Shown here: piece by piece, positions 55,116 through 62,948 of the stretch
How positions within the stretch are numbered: the stretch's first letter is position 1
How the letters are laid out: every line of letters starts with the position of its first letter
NCBI RefSeq assembly: GCF_018070025.1
Contig: NZ_JAGPYQ010000001.1
Location: forward strand, 7,192,001 to 7,256,000
Direction: 5' to 3'
Length of the DNA stretch: 64,000 bases
Source of the DNA: Streptomyces liliiviolaceus
GTDB taxonomy: Bacteria; Actinomycetota; Actinomycetes; Streptomycetales; Streptomycetaceae
Made by a program: the position numbers and the translations under genes
Notes under the pieces: generated by a model
Seen by the model: the letters and a program-made list of their open reading frames with translations, nothing else
Told to the model about the DNA's origin: nothing
Database searches by the model: none

Positions 55116-56498
55116 ATGGCAGCAGCGCACACCACGTCCGACCAGCCGCAAGCCCGGGGCATTTTCGACTGCGACGAGGCTCATCGCACCCCACTCCGCT
55201 CCGACTACAAGCGGATCTTCGATTCCGGTCTGGTCGTGCTTGACACCAATGTGCTGCTCAACCTCTACCGCTCGAACGAGAGCACCCGCCGGGACACCCT
55301 TGCCGCCCTCGCCAGACTTCGCGAGCGCCTGTGGATTCCACACCAGGTCCTCACGGAGTTCTGGCGTAACCGCGAGTCGCCCGCCATACGCCATCACCAC
55401 GCGACCAGGGCCAATGAGGCGAGCGCCGGGCTCGACAAGGCCGTCAACGCGGCACGGACAGTAGTGACCACATGGCTGACCGCCGTCCAACTCAAGGACA
55501 ACGAAGAGGCTGTAGAGCAGACTGCCCGAGACCTGACCGAGCTCACCGAAGCAGCCGGCAGCCTCAAGAAGTTCATCCGGGCACAGGCCGAGTGCGACGC
55601 ACTCAAGGAGACTGCCACCACTCACACCGACCCAGTGCTCAACGCTCTCGAACCGCTTCTGCACGGCCGAATCGGCGAGCCGCTGCCGCCGGACGTATAC
55701 GACAAGGCCGTGAAAGAAGCGCAGGAGCGCGCCGACGAGGGGATACCGCCGGGGCACGAGGACTTCCGCACCAAGGAACCCGAGCTGGCTGCCGGGGACT
55801 ACCTCGTGTGGGTGCAGCTCATGGCGGAAGCCAGGCAACGCGGGTGCGACGTTCTACTGGTCACCGGGGATGTGAAGAAGGACTGGTGGACCAACCGCGG
55901 ATACGACATCCCGCCTCGCCCCCGCGCCGAACTCCTCAAGGAGCTGCGGGAGCAGGCCGGGGTGGTGCTCTACATGCTCACTCCGAGCGAACTGCTCCGC
56001 TGGGCCAAAGAACTCCTCGAACTGAACGTCGACGACGGCTCGGTCCGCGACCTGGAGCAACTGGGCGAGGTATCGGCCGACGAAGCCTCCGAAGGCGAAG
56101 CCTGGACGGCGGAGTCGCTGGCGGCGTTCATGGACGAGCTGATGAGGCGCTACCCATCCCGAGTCAAAGCAATCGTTGCAGCTGCAGCAAACGGCGGGTT
56201 CGTGGACCGGGAGACTGTGTACGAGCTTGCCAGTTACGACGAGACACGCAAGCTCCGCGGCTTCACCCAACCGATCGGCACCCTGTCGAGGGATCTGCAA
56301 GCGACAGGTGTGCTGACAGGAGGGGAGCCGTTCCTACTCACCACGGTCTACGGCCACTCCACCGACCCTTCCTGGGCGAAGGGATTCCGCATTCCCAACG
56401 GGGTGATTCCCCTGCTTCGGAGCAAGTACGAGGGGGGCGACCTGTGGCAGACCCGACACGGCGGAGAAGCCGGTAGCGAACCTTCCGACAAGGTCTGA
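55116..56498 (+). CDS. PIN-like (DUF4935) nuclease-type protein
   Basis: Protein of 460 aa. The N-terminal 250 residues are a PIN-like domain: first Asp in GLVVLDTNVLLNLYR (around residue 48), Glu in HQVLTEFWRNR, Asp in AAGDYLVWVQL and the closing VTGDVKKDWWTN. It would bind Mg2+ and cut RNA or nicked DNA. A long charged helical region sits within it. The C-terminal 130 residues (FVDRETVYELASYDETRKLR, IGTLSRDLQATGVLTGGE) look like a winged-helix domain. AGAGGAG precedes the ATG. DUF4935 genes occur in accessory and defence contexts. Lower GC than typical genes here. Confidence 0.8.
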   Translation: MAAAHTTSDQPQARGIFDCDEAHRTPLRSDYKRIFDSGLVVLDTNVLLNLYRSNESTRRDTLAALARLRERLWIPHQVLTEFWRNRESPAIRHHHATRANEASAGLDKAVNAARTVVTTWLTAVQLKDNEEAVEQTARDLTELTEAAGSLKKFIRAQAECDALKETATTHTDPVLNALEPLLHGRIGEPLPPDVYDKAVKEAQERADEGIPPGHEDFRTKEPELAAGDYLVWVQLMAEARQRGCDVLLVTGDVKKDWWTNRGYDIPPRPRAELLKELREQAGVVLYMLTPSELLRWAKELLELNVDDGSVRDLEQLGEVSADEASEGEAWTAESLAAFMDELMRRYPSRVKAIVAAAANGGFVDRETVYELASYDETRKLRGFTQPIGTLSRDLQATGVLTGGEPFLLTTVYGHSTDPSWAKGFRIPNGVIPLLRSKYEGGDLWQTRHGGEAGSEPSDKV

Positions 56499-56515
56499 CA
56501 GGCGGTGTGACGCGC

Positions 56516-57022
56516 TCATGCATCCAGCACCGCGCCAGGGCCGTGCTCAGGCCGGGCCGCTGCCATTCTGGCGCTCGGCACCCTGATCTCCGCCCACACG
56601 CTTTTGTACGTCCCTCCCGTGCACAGGGCCGTCCCCCACCGCTCGGCCAGCGCGTCGACCAGGAGCAGGCCGCGTCCGCCCTCGTCCTCCTCGTCGGGGC
56701 CGGGCGACTCCCGCAGCACGGGGAGCCGTTCGGTCAGGCCGTCGGCCACTTCCACGCGTACGGTGTCCTCGTCGGCCCGCATCAGCAGCCGTACGCGGAA
56801 GTCGCGGCCCTTGACCCGGCCGTGCGTCACCGCGTTGGCCGCCAGCTCGGCGACGACCAGGGTGACGGATTCGCTCGCCTCGCTGTCGTACGCGTAACCC
56901 CACACGTCCATCCGGTTCGCGACCAGTCGGCGGGCGAGCCGGGCCCCTCGCGGCGAGCAACTGAAGAGCTGGGTGAACGTACTTACCGTGACGGGGACTT
57001 GGACCCCGATTCGTCCTTGCAT
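56516..57022 (-). CDS. ATP-binding protein (RsbW/AbaA-like HATPase)
   Basis: HATPase protein of 168 aa with VTLVVAELAANAVTHG (N box, residues about 55-70), DTVRVEVADGLTERLP and the glycine lid EGGRGLLLVDALAERWG. Such ATPases form a common Streptomyces trio with an XRE-DUF5753 regulator and a DUF397 protein, as at the whiJ and abaA loci. It diverges from the XRE gene across a palindromic region. The ribosome site is weak. Confidence 0.85.
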   Translation of the reverse strand: MQGRIGVQVPVTVSTFTQLFSCSPRGARLARRLVANRMDVWGYAYDSEASESVTLVVAELAANAVTHGRVKGRDFRVRLLMRADEDTVRVEVADGLTERLPVLRESPGPDEEDEGGRGLLLVDALAERWGTALCTGGTYKSVWAEIRVPSARMAAARPEHGPGAVLDA

Positions 57023-57066
57023 GGGTCAAAGGTCCCGGGCGGCCCGGCCGTCGACCAGCATCGACA

Positions 57067-57090
57067 CTCGTACGGTGCACCCCGTACGAG
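57067..57090. promoter_or_regulatory. Palindromic operator candidate of the XRE module
   Basis: CTCGTACGG (57067-57075) and CCGTACGAG (57082-57090) form a perfect 9-bp inverted repeat with a 6-base spacer. It lies 45 bases before the XRE start and next to the divergent ATPase gene. Confidence 0.55.
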
Positions 57091-57135
57091 TTCACTCTGT
57101 GGACAGTCGGAGTGACTTTCCGTGACCATGGCGTC

Positions 57136-57963
57136 ATGACCAACAGCACGGCGAACGAGCCCGAACCGTCGGACAGTTTGAAGACGTTCGGTCTGGTCCA
57201 CAAGGCCTTCCGCAAGCGGGCGGGGCTCACGCAGGAGGAGTTCGCACCGCTCGTGCGGTACCAGCCGGGGACGGTGGCGTCGATCGAGCAGGGGAGACGG
57301 CTGCCGCCGAGGGTGTACGTCGAGCGCGCGGAGGAGGTGTCGGATGCGTTCGGAGTGCTCCGGGCGGCAGCGAAGTATGCGACGCGGCAGCCGGGTTTGG
57401 CTTCTTGGTTCCGCAGATGGGCGGACCTGGAGGAGCAGGCGATCAGCCTGTACACGTTTGAGAATCGGCTGGTGCCGGGGCTTCTTCAGACGGTGGCGTA
57501 CGCGCGCACGTTGTTCAACGCGCGGGTGCCTGTCCTCACCGACGCGCAGATCGAGGCCCAGTTGACCGCCCGAGCGGAGCGCCAGCGCCTCCTTACCGAG
57601 CGGCCCAACACCGGGTACAACTTCATCATCGACGAGCAGGTCATCAAGCGTGGGACCGGCGGTCGGGAGGTCACGTTGGAACTGGTCAGCCACCTACTGG
57701 CAGTCAGCGAACTGCGCAACGTCGAACTGCAACTGCTGCCTGTGACCTGCAGCGTCCACGCCGGTCTCGACGGCCCCATCCGGCTGTCCGAAACACCCGA
57801 GAACGAATGGTTCGGCTACTGCGAGGGCCAGCGAACCGGCCAGTTCATCGCCGACCCCGAATCGATCAGTGTCCTCCACATGCGCTATGCGAAACTGCGT
57901 TCACAGGCTCTCACTCCGGACGATTCCCGGAGCCTGCTGCAGCGGACGCTAGGAGCGCTATGA
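57136..57963 (+). CDS. XRE-family regulator with DUF5753 domain
   Basis: Regulator of 275 aa. The XRE HTH reads FRKRAGLTQEEFAPLVRYQP, then GTVASIEQGRRLPP (residues 18-55). The DUF5753 (Scr1-type) domain follows (WADLEEQAISLYTFENRLVP, GLLQTVAYARTLF, NFIIDEQVIKRGTGG). The ATG at 57136 (MTNSTAN) is used. Its stop overlaps the DUF397 start by four bases. WhiJ-type proteins control development or antibiotic production through DUF397 partners. Confidence 0.92.
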   Translation: MTNSTANEPEPSDSLKTFGLVHKAFRKRAGLTQEEFAPLVRYQPGTVASIEQGRRLPPRVYVERAEEVSDAFGVLRAAAKYATRQPGLASWFRRWADLEEQAISLYTFENRLVPGLLQTVAYARTLFNARVPVLTDAQIEAQLTARAERQRLLTERPNTGYNFIIDEQVIKRGTGGREVTLELVSHLLAVSELRNVELQLLPVTCSVHAGLDGPIRLSETPENEWFGYCEGQRTGQFIADPESISVLHMRYAKLRSQALTPDDSRSLLQRTLGAL

Positions 57964-58160
57964 GCATCACTGAACTGACCTGGTTCAAGAGCAGCTACAG
58001 CGGAAGCGATGGTGACGACTGCGTCGAAGTCGCCGTCTGCGCTGCCGCCACCATCCACGTCCGTGACTCCAAGAACGCCCGCGGGCCGCAGCTCGCCCTC
58101 TCCCCCGCCGCCTGGGGCACTTTCATCCAGCGGGTCAGTGGTCCGCGCAGCACGGCGTAG
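57960..58160 (+). CDS. DUF397 protein
   Basis: Small protein of 66 aa with the DUF397 signature: LTWFKSSYSGSDGDDCVEVA, then IHVRDSKNARGPQLALSP and WGTFI. It partners the XRE-DUF5753 protein, like the Scr2 component of an Scr1/Scr2 pair. Translated from ATG overlapping the regulator's TGA. Its end overlaps by 26 bases the end of the converging gene at 58135. Confidence 0.93.
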   Translation: MSITELTWFKSSYSGSDGDDCVEVAVCAAATIHVRDSKNARGPQLALSPAAWGTFIQRVSGPRSTA

Positions 58161-58635
58161 GGTCCGGGACCTCGAACGGGACCAGCACCCCGCCCACGGC
58201 CGGTTGCAGGGTCAGGACCAGTTCGCCGTCCTGCCACTGCGGGCGTACGTGGTCCCGGGTCACCACCTGCTGCGAAGGCGGCGGCTCACCGGGGGCGCCC
58301 AACACCACCACCCTGCCGATCGCGGAACGCGTCAGCAACTCCGCGATCGTCAGCGTGCTGGTCAGTTCGGTCGACCCCGGGTAGACGACGGCCCGGCCCA
58401 CCTCGTCGGGTGCGCCGGCCGTCACCTCGTACCCCGCGGCCGACAAGAGTCGCGCGGTGTCCTCCGAGGCCGTCGTGAACGACAGGACCACCCTCGGTCG
58501 CTCCCCGCGTACCAGGTGCGTGCAGCCGAACGTGCCCTCGGGCAGGGCAAGTTCGGCTGCCAGCGCCAGCAGCAGGTGATCGGCCGCACGCAGCTCGCGT
58601 ACGTCGGCGTCGACCGTGCAGGTGTGTGGAGTCAC
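58135..58635 (-). CDS. Conserved-looking unknown protein
   Basis: Protein of 166 aa, GTG start at 58635 overlapping the stop of the PHP gene by four bases, so co-translated with it. Contains ELRAADHLLLALAAELALPE, THLVRGERPRVVLSFTTASE and TLTIAELLTRSAIGRVVVLG, consistent with an alpha/beta fold; no signal or membrane helix. Function unknown. Tail overlaps DUF397 tail on the opposite strand. Confidence 0.7.
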   Translation of the reverse strand: MTPHTCTVDADVRELRAADHLLLALAAELALPEGTFGCTHLVRGERPRVVLSFTTASEDTARLLSAAGYEVTAGAPDEVGRAVVYPGSTELTSTLTIAELLTRSAIGRVVVLGAPGEPPPSQQVVTRDHVRPQWQDGELVLTLQPAVGGVLVPFEVPDPTPCCADH

Positions 58636-60374
58636 GCGGGGAGGACCCAGACCGGGTTCGAGTAGAACCACAGGTCCTTCCACGGGTCCGCGTCACCGAC
58701 GACGTCGATGGCGGGACCGGCGGGGTCGACGGCCGCACCGCGCGCGCCGACCGCGGACCGGTTGCCGTCCGAGCCGCGCAGGCGCAGGTACAGCGGGCGG
58801 TCGACGCGACCGAGGGTGTACGTGATCCGGACCGTGCCGGTGGTCTTGTTGACCTCGTACGACTTGACGACCTTCGTGGTCGGCGCGACGAGCGTGTCCT
58901 TGTCGGCGGCGGGGCCGGTGACATCGCCCTGGATGACGTCGACGCGGGCCAACTTCGGGATGAAGCCCGCCCAGTTGGCGTCCTGGGCGAGTGCGATGTC
59001 CACGGTCAGCGTGACGTTCGTGCCCTTCTTGACGTGCAGCGCGCCGCCGAGGGTCGCCCAGCGGCTGCCGCCGGAGACGCGGACGTCGAGGCCGCTGATG
59101 AGCTGGCCGTGGTCGACCCAGACCCGTCCGGCGCGAATGCCGTCCATGACAGCCGCGTACGAGAAGTCCTCGGCGCCAACGTGGGTCCTGCTGTACTGGC
59201 CCGGCCAGTAGTCGCCCTGGGTGACGTCGATCTGGCCGTTGTAGACGGGGTCGCCGTAGCGGCCGTCGGTGTTGAAGTCGCCGCCACCGCGCGCCGCCGT
59301 GTCCGCGTACACCTGGTGGGAGTCGGAGTTGGCGCTGATCCACCAGGCCTTGCCCTCGGCGAGCAGGCTGTCCCAGAGGCCGCCGACCGTGGCGGTCATC
59401 CAGTCGAAGCCGCCCCAGGTGCGGTAGCTCTCCGCCGGGTAGCCGGGGAACGAGTTGGCGCTCGGGTTGTTGTCGTAGATGCCGCGCGCCCGGCCCATGC
59501 CGAGCGGGGCGGGCAGGCCGGCGGCCTGGTGGCCGGGGGCGCCCTCGAAGCCGACGGCTATCTGGTGCTTCGGGGAGGTCGCGTCACGCCAGGCGCGGAT
59601 CTCGTGCGGGGAGTCGACACCGCGACGCGCCGGGTGGTTGGCGAGCATCAGCGCGTCCTTGACCTTGCGGCGCTGGACCTGCTCGCCGAGGAACGCGAGA
59701 CCCGCGACGGCGAGCGCCTCGTTGGCGGGCGTCGAGTCGGAGGCGTTCTTCACGCTGCCGTCGTAGTCCGTCTCGAACTGCTTGAGGACGGAGACCTCGT
59801 TCTTGCCGGGGTGCACGAAGACCGTGCCGTGCTCGGCGCCGGGGATGTTCCATTCGAGGCCCTGGAAGACGAGGGTGTCCTCGTGCGCCGCACGGGCGGC
59901 CTTGATGTCCGGGTTGACCTTGTCGACGCCGATCTTGGCGTGCGCCACGCTGCCGTGGTCGGTGATGACCAGCCAGTCCATGCCGTGTCTGGCACCCTGC
60001 CTGACCTGGTCGGCGACCCGGTACTTGCCGTCGCTGCTGTACTGCGTGTGGATGTGGTGGTCACCGGCCAGCCAGAGGAAGCCGTTGCCCTTGCGGCGAC
60101 TGGAGGAGGTGTGCGCACCGGCCGACGACTGCGCGGCAGCCGTCCCGCTCGCGGCCGCGCCGAACGCTCCCACCGTGGCCAGACCCGCGCCCAGCAGGCC
60201 CGCGCGGCGGAGCATGGAACGGCGCGACTGCTGCTCGGGGGTCAGGGCCTCGTCGGGTACGGAGGTGTCGAAGGCGGCGGGGAGCGTGGCACTGCCGTGG
60301 TCGTGGCCGTGCCCATGGTCGTGGTCGTGACCGTGGTGGTGATGCCCATGCCCGTGACTGTGTCCGTGCCCCAT
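58632..60374 (-). CDS. Tat-exported PHP-domain phosphoesterase with His-rich N-terminus
   Basis: Exported enzyme of 580 aa. A His/Gly/Asp run (HGHHHHGHDHDHGHG) starts it, before a twin-arginine signal (QQSRRSMLRRAGLLGAGLAT, then hydrophobic) at about residues 48-85. The PHP catalytic residues follow: WLAGDHHIHTQYSSDGKY, DWLVITDHGSVAH, FQGLEWNIPGAEHGTVF and ANHPARRG, and SANSDSHQV. PHP proteins hydrolyse phosphate esters with two or three metals, so the His run may load metal. The C-terminal beta domain (from about 440) is less defined. The ATG at 60374 has GGAGG. Confidence 0.88.
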   Translation of the reverse strand: MGHGHSHGHGHHHHGHDHDHGHGHDHGSATLPAAFDTSVPDEALTPEQQSRRSMLRRAGLLGAGLATVGAFGAAASGTAAAQSSAGAHTSSSRRKGNGFLWLAGDHHIHTQYSSDGKYRVADQVRQGARHGMDWLVITDHGSVAHAKIGVDKVNPDIKAARAAHEDTLVFQGLEWNIPGAEHGTVFVHPGKNEVSVLKQFETDYDGSVKNASDSTPANEALAVAGLAFLGEQVQRRKVKDALMLANHPARRGVDSPHEIRAWRDATSPKHQIAVGFEGAPGHQAAGLPAPLGMGRARGIYDNNPSANSFPGYPAESYRTWGGFDWMTATVGGLWDSLLAEGKAWWISANSDSHQVYADTAARGGGDFNTDGRYGDPVYNGQIDVTQGDYWPGQYSRTHVGAEDFSYAAVMDGIRAGRVWVDHGQLISGLDVRVSGGSRWATLGGALHVKKGTNVTLTVDIALAQDANWAGFIPKLARVDVIQGDVTGPAADKDTLVAPTTKVVKSYEVNKTTGTVRITYTLGRVDRPLYLRLRGSDGNRSAVGARGAAVDPAGPAIDVVGDADPWKDLWFYSNPVWVLPA

Positions 60375-60588
60375 GTCGGCCTCCTGTGTCCGGCGCCGCC
60401 GGTGCGGTCGCGCGCTATGGAGACTCGATGCGAAACATGAACACCGGACGACATGGGAGTGAGCTGCGGGCGACTCCGGCACGGCGGCTCGCCTCTGCCG
60501 TCACCGTTCCCCCAACTGTCCTTGTAGACCAGACTAGTTGACTTCTCCGCTCCTCCGTTTTCTCTGTTGCCTGGAGGCATCCCCCACC

Positions 60589-61929
60589 ATGAGAAGACTC
60601 ATCGGCACCCTGCTCGCCGGCGCGCTGGCCGTCGCCGGGCTCACCACGGCCGCCACAGCCGCTCCCGCTCCTGCCCCCGCGGCTGCCGCCGCCCCCTCCT
60701 CCGGCACCTTCAACGTCCTCACGTACAACGTCGCGGGTCTCCCCGACGGGCTCAGCTCCGGCAACCCGGCGACGAACACCCCACTGCTCGCTCCCCGGCT
60801 GGGCGCGTACGACATCGTGAACGTCCAGGAGGACTTCAACTACCACGCGGCGCTGTACGCGGGCGACGACCACCCGTACCGTACGGCGACCAGTGGTGGT
60901 GTGCCCTTCGGTGACGGGCTGAACACCCTCTCGGACTACGCCTTCGAGGACTTCGAGCGGGTGCAGTGGGGGGCGTGCACGGGCACCAACTGCCTTACGC
61001 CGAAGGGGTTCTCGCTGGCCCGGGTGCGGCTCGCGGAGGGCGTCTTCGTCGACCTCTACAACGTGCACACGAACGCGGACGACACCGACGACGCCCTTGC
61101 TGCCCGGCGCGCCAACATCGAGCAGCTGTCGGACTTCGTCCAGGCCAACTCGGCCGGTAACGCGGTCATCGTCATGGGTGACACCAACACCCGTTACACC
61201 CGCTCGGGCGACAACATCCGTACCCTCGCGAGCGAGAACGGGCTGACCGACGCGTGGGTCCAGCTGGTGCGGGGCGGGAGCGCGCCCGCGCAGGGCAGTG
61301 ACGCGCTCGTGTGCCCGACGACTGCGCCGACCAACTCCTGCGAGGTGGTCGACAAGATCCTCTACCGGGGCAGCAACCTGGTGAACCTCTCCGGGACCCG
61401 CTACAACAACGAGTGGGCGAAGTTCCTGGACTCGGCCGGGGGCAACCTCTCCGACCACTTCCCCCACACGGTCGACTTCTCGTGGACCCTTCCGGCCAAG
61501 CTCCGGGCGAGCGACTTCTTCGGCGGGCCGCACGGTACGGCGTTCAACGACGCGGACGACCTGCCGGGCGCGCCCTCGCCTCGTACGCTCACCCTGCGGG
61601 GTGGGGCGCGGCTGGACGCGGTGTCGCTCGCGCTCGACGGGGGTACGTCGGTGACGCACGGGGGTACGGGCGGTACGGGCGTCTCCCTCGCCCTCGCCGC
61701 CGGTGAGCACCTCACCTCGGTGAAGCTCACGCAGGGGCAGAAGGACGGTCGGACTCGGGTCTTCTCGGCGTCCTTCACCACGGACAAGTCCCGTACGGTG
61801 TCGGCCGGATCAGCCACGTCTGATGCGGTGACGTTCACGGCTCCGGCCGGGTGGCAGATCGCCGGCTTCACGGGCCGATCGGGCACGGAGATCGACAAAC
61901 TGGGCGTCGTGTACGCCCCGCTCAACTGA
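60589..61929 (+). CDS. Secreted endonuclease/exonuclease/phosphatase with jacalin-like domain
   Basis: Exported protein of 446 aa. Signal peptide to about residue 30. The EEP fold shows FNVLTYNVAGLPDG, YDIVNVQEDFNYH, VFVDLYNVHTNADD, AVIVMGDTNTRYT and GGNLSDHFPHTVDFSW. These fit sphingomyelinase C or DNase-I-like phosphodiesterases. The C-terminal 120 residues (LRGGARLDAVSLALDGGTSV, KLTQGQKDGRTRVFSASF, WQIAGFTGRSGTEIDKLGVV) are a jacalin-like lectin domain for sugar binding. Divergent from the PHP enzyme; both are exported phosphoesterases. Confidence 0.88.
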   Translation: MRRLIGTLLAGALAVAGLTTAATAAPAPAPAAAAAPSSGTFNVLTYNVAGLPDGLSSGNPATNTPLLAPRLGAYDIVNVQEDFNYHAALYAGDDHPYRTATSGGVPFGDGLNTLSDYAFEDFERVQWGACTGTNCLTPKGFSLARVRLAEGVFVDLYNVHTNADDTDDALAARRANIEQLSDFVQANSAGNAVIVMGDTNTRYTRSGDNIRTLASENGLTDAWVQLVRGGSAPAQGSDALVCPTTAPTNSCEVVDKILYRGSNLVNLSGTRYNNEWAKFLDSAGGNLSDHFPHTVDFSWTLPAKLRASDFFGGPHGTAFNDADDLPGAPSPRTLTLRGGARLDAVSLALDGGTSVTHGGTGGTGVSLALAAGEHLTSVKLTQGQKDGRTRVFSASFTTDKSRTVSAGSATSDAVTFTAPAGWQIAGFTGRSGTEIDKLGVVYAPLN

Positions 61930-61946
61930 CACCGGCCCTTGCCGCG

Positions 61947-62149
61947 CCTGCGGGCCGGACGGGGCTGACCCAAAAGACTGCGCAGTTCCCCGCGCCCCTT
62001 AATGCCGGGCCGTTTGTCGCCTGCGGGCCCGGCGGGGGCTAGCCCAAAAGATTGCGCAGTTCCCCGCGCCCCTAAGTACCTGGGGGCGAGCGTCAAGAAT
62101 TGCGCAGTTCCCCGCGCCCCTAGGCGCCTAGGGGCGCGGGGAACTGCGC
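61947..62149. repeat. Cluster of four dispersed GC-rich repeats with a 48-bp perfect palindrome
   Basis: Most of the 350-base gap after the EEP gene. Copy F: 61947-62002; copy G: 62020-62075 (both with CCCAAAAGA before the core). Copy H (62101-62125, plus) and copy I (62126-62149, minus) abut with no spacer to make a perfect 48-bp palindrome, 62102-62149. Each carries the core GCGCAGTTCCCCGCGCCCCT. The remaining 130 bases before the next gene show nothing clear. Confidence 0.9.
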
Positions 62150-62279
62150 GAAGGGGGGCGAGGGGGCGTAGCCCCCATGCGTGGACGGGGATGGGTAGGG
62201 GCGGCGGGGGCGGAATCCGTGCGAGGGGTGATCGCTACTCTTGAGGGCCTCTGCCCAAGACAGAAAGGGGCCCCCGAGA

Positions 62280-62897
62280 ATGGCCCGTGCCGGACTCACC
62301 ACCGCCCGGGTCGTCACCGCCGCCGCCGACCTCGCCGACGAAGCCGGCTACGAGCACGTCACCCTCTCCGCCCTGGCCAGAAAGTTCGGCGTCAAGGACG
62401 CGAGCCTGTACTCGCACGTCAAGAACCTGCACGACCTGCGCACCCGCATGGCCCTCCTCGCAGGCGCCGAGATGATCGACCGCATCGCCGACGCCGTGGC
62501 CGGCCGCGCCGGCAAGGACGCCCTGGCCGCCTTCGCCGACGCCTACCGCGAGTACGCCCTGGAGCACCCCGGCCGCTACGCGGCCACGCAGATCCGTATC
62601 GACCAGAGCCTCGCCGCCACCTCCCCCGCCTTCGTCCGCACCGCCGAGGTCACCCACGGAATGCTGCGCGCGTACGGCCTCGAAGAGCCCGACCTCACCG
62701 ACGCGGTACGCCTGTTGCGCAGTACCTTCCACGGTTACTGCGCCCTGGAGGCCACCGGGGCCTTCGGCGCCTCCAGGGACGTACGGGCGTCGTGGGACCG
62801 GGCCGTCGAAGCCCTGCACGTCACGCTGGAGCACTGGCCGCGCGAACAACCAGCCGCGTCCCCGGCGCCAACCCCACACGTCCCGCCCACCACTTAG
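62280..62897 (+). CDS. TetR-family regulator
   Basis: Regulator of 205 aa. HTH: VVTAAADLADEAGYEHVTLS, ALARKFGVKDASLYSHVKNL. The ligand-binding domain has the WHG-type pattern (STFHGYCALEATGAF). AAAGGGG precedes the ATG at 62280. It could govern the next gene, 51 bases downstream on the same strand. Operator not seen. Confidence 0.88.
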   Translation: MARAGLTTARVVTAAADLADEAGYEHVTLSALARKFGVKDASLYSHVKNLHDLRTRMALLAGAEMIDRIADAVAGRAGKDALAAFADAYREYALEHPGRYAATQIRIDQSLAATSPAFVRTAEVTHGMLRAYGLEEPDLTDAVRLLRSTFHGYCALEATGAFGASRDVRASWDRAVEALHVTLEHWPREQPAASPAPTPHVPPTT

Positions 62898-62948
62898 ACT
62901 GGACGCTTCGCAAGTGCCACGTGCCGCCTTGGGGGGAGGAAGCGGACC

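Noticed and set aside
60525..60542. GTAGACCAGACTAGTT resembling a DasR/NagR half site
   Set aside because: Only one half matches; lies near a phosphodiesterase gene, not a chitin gene.
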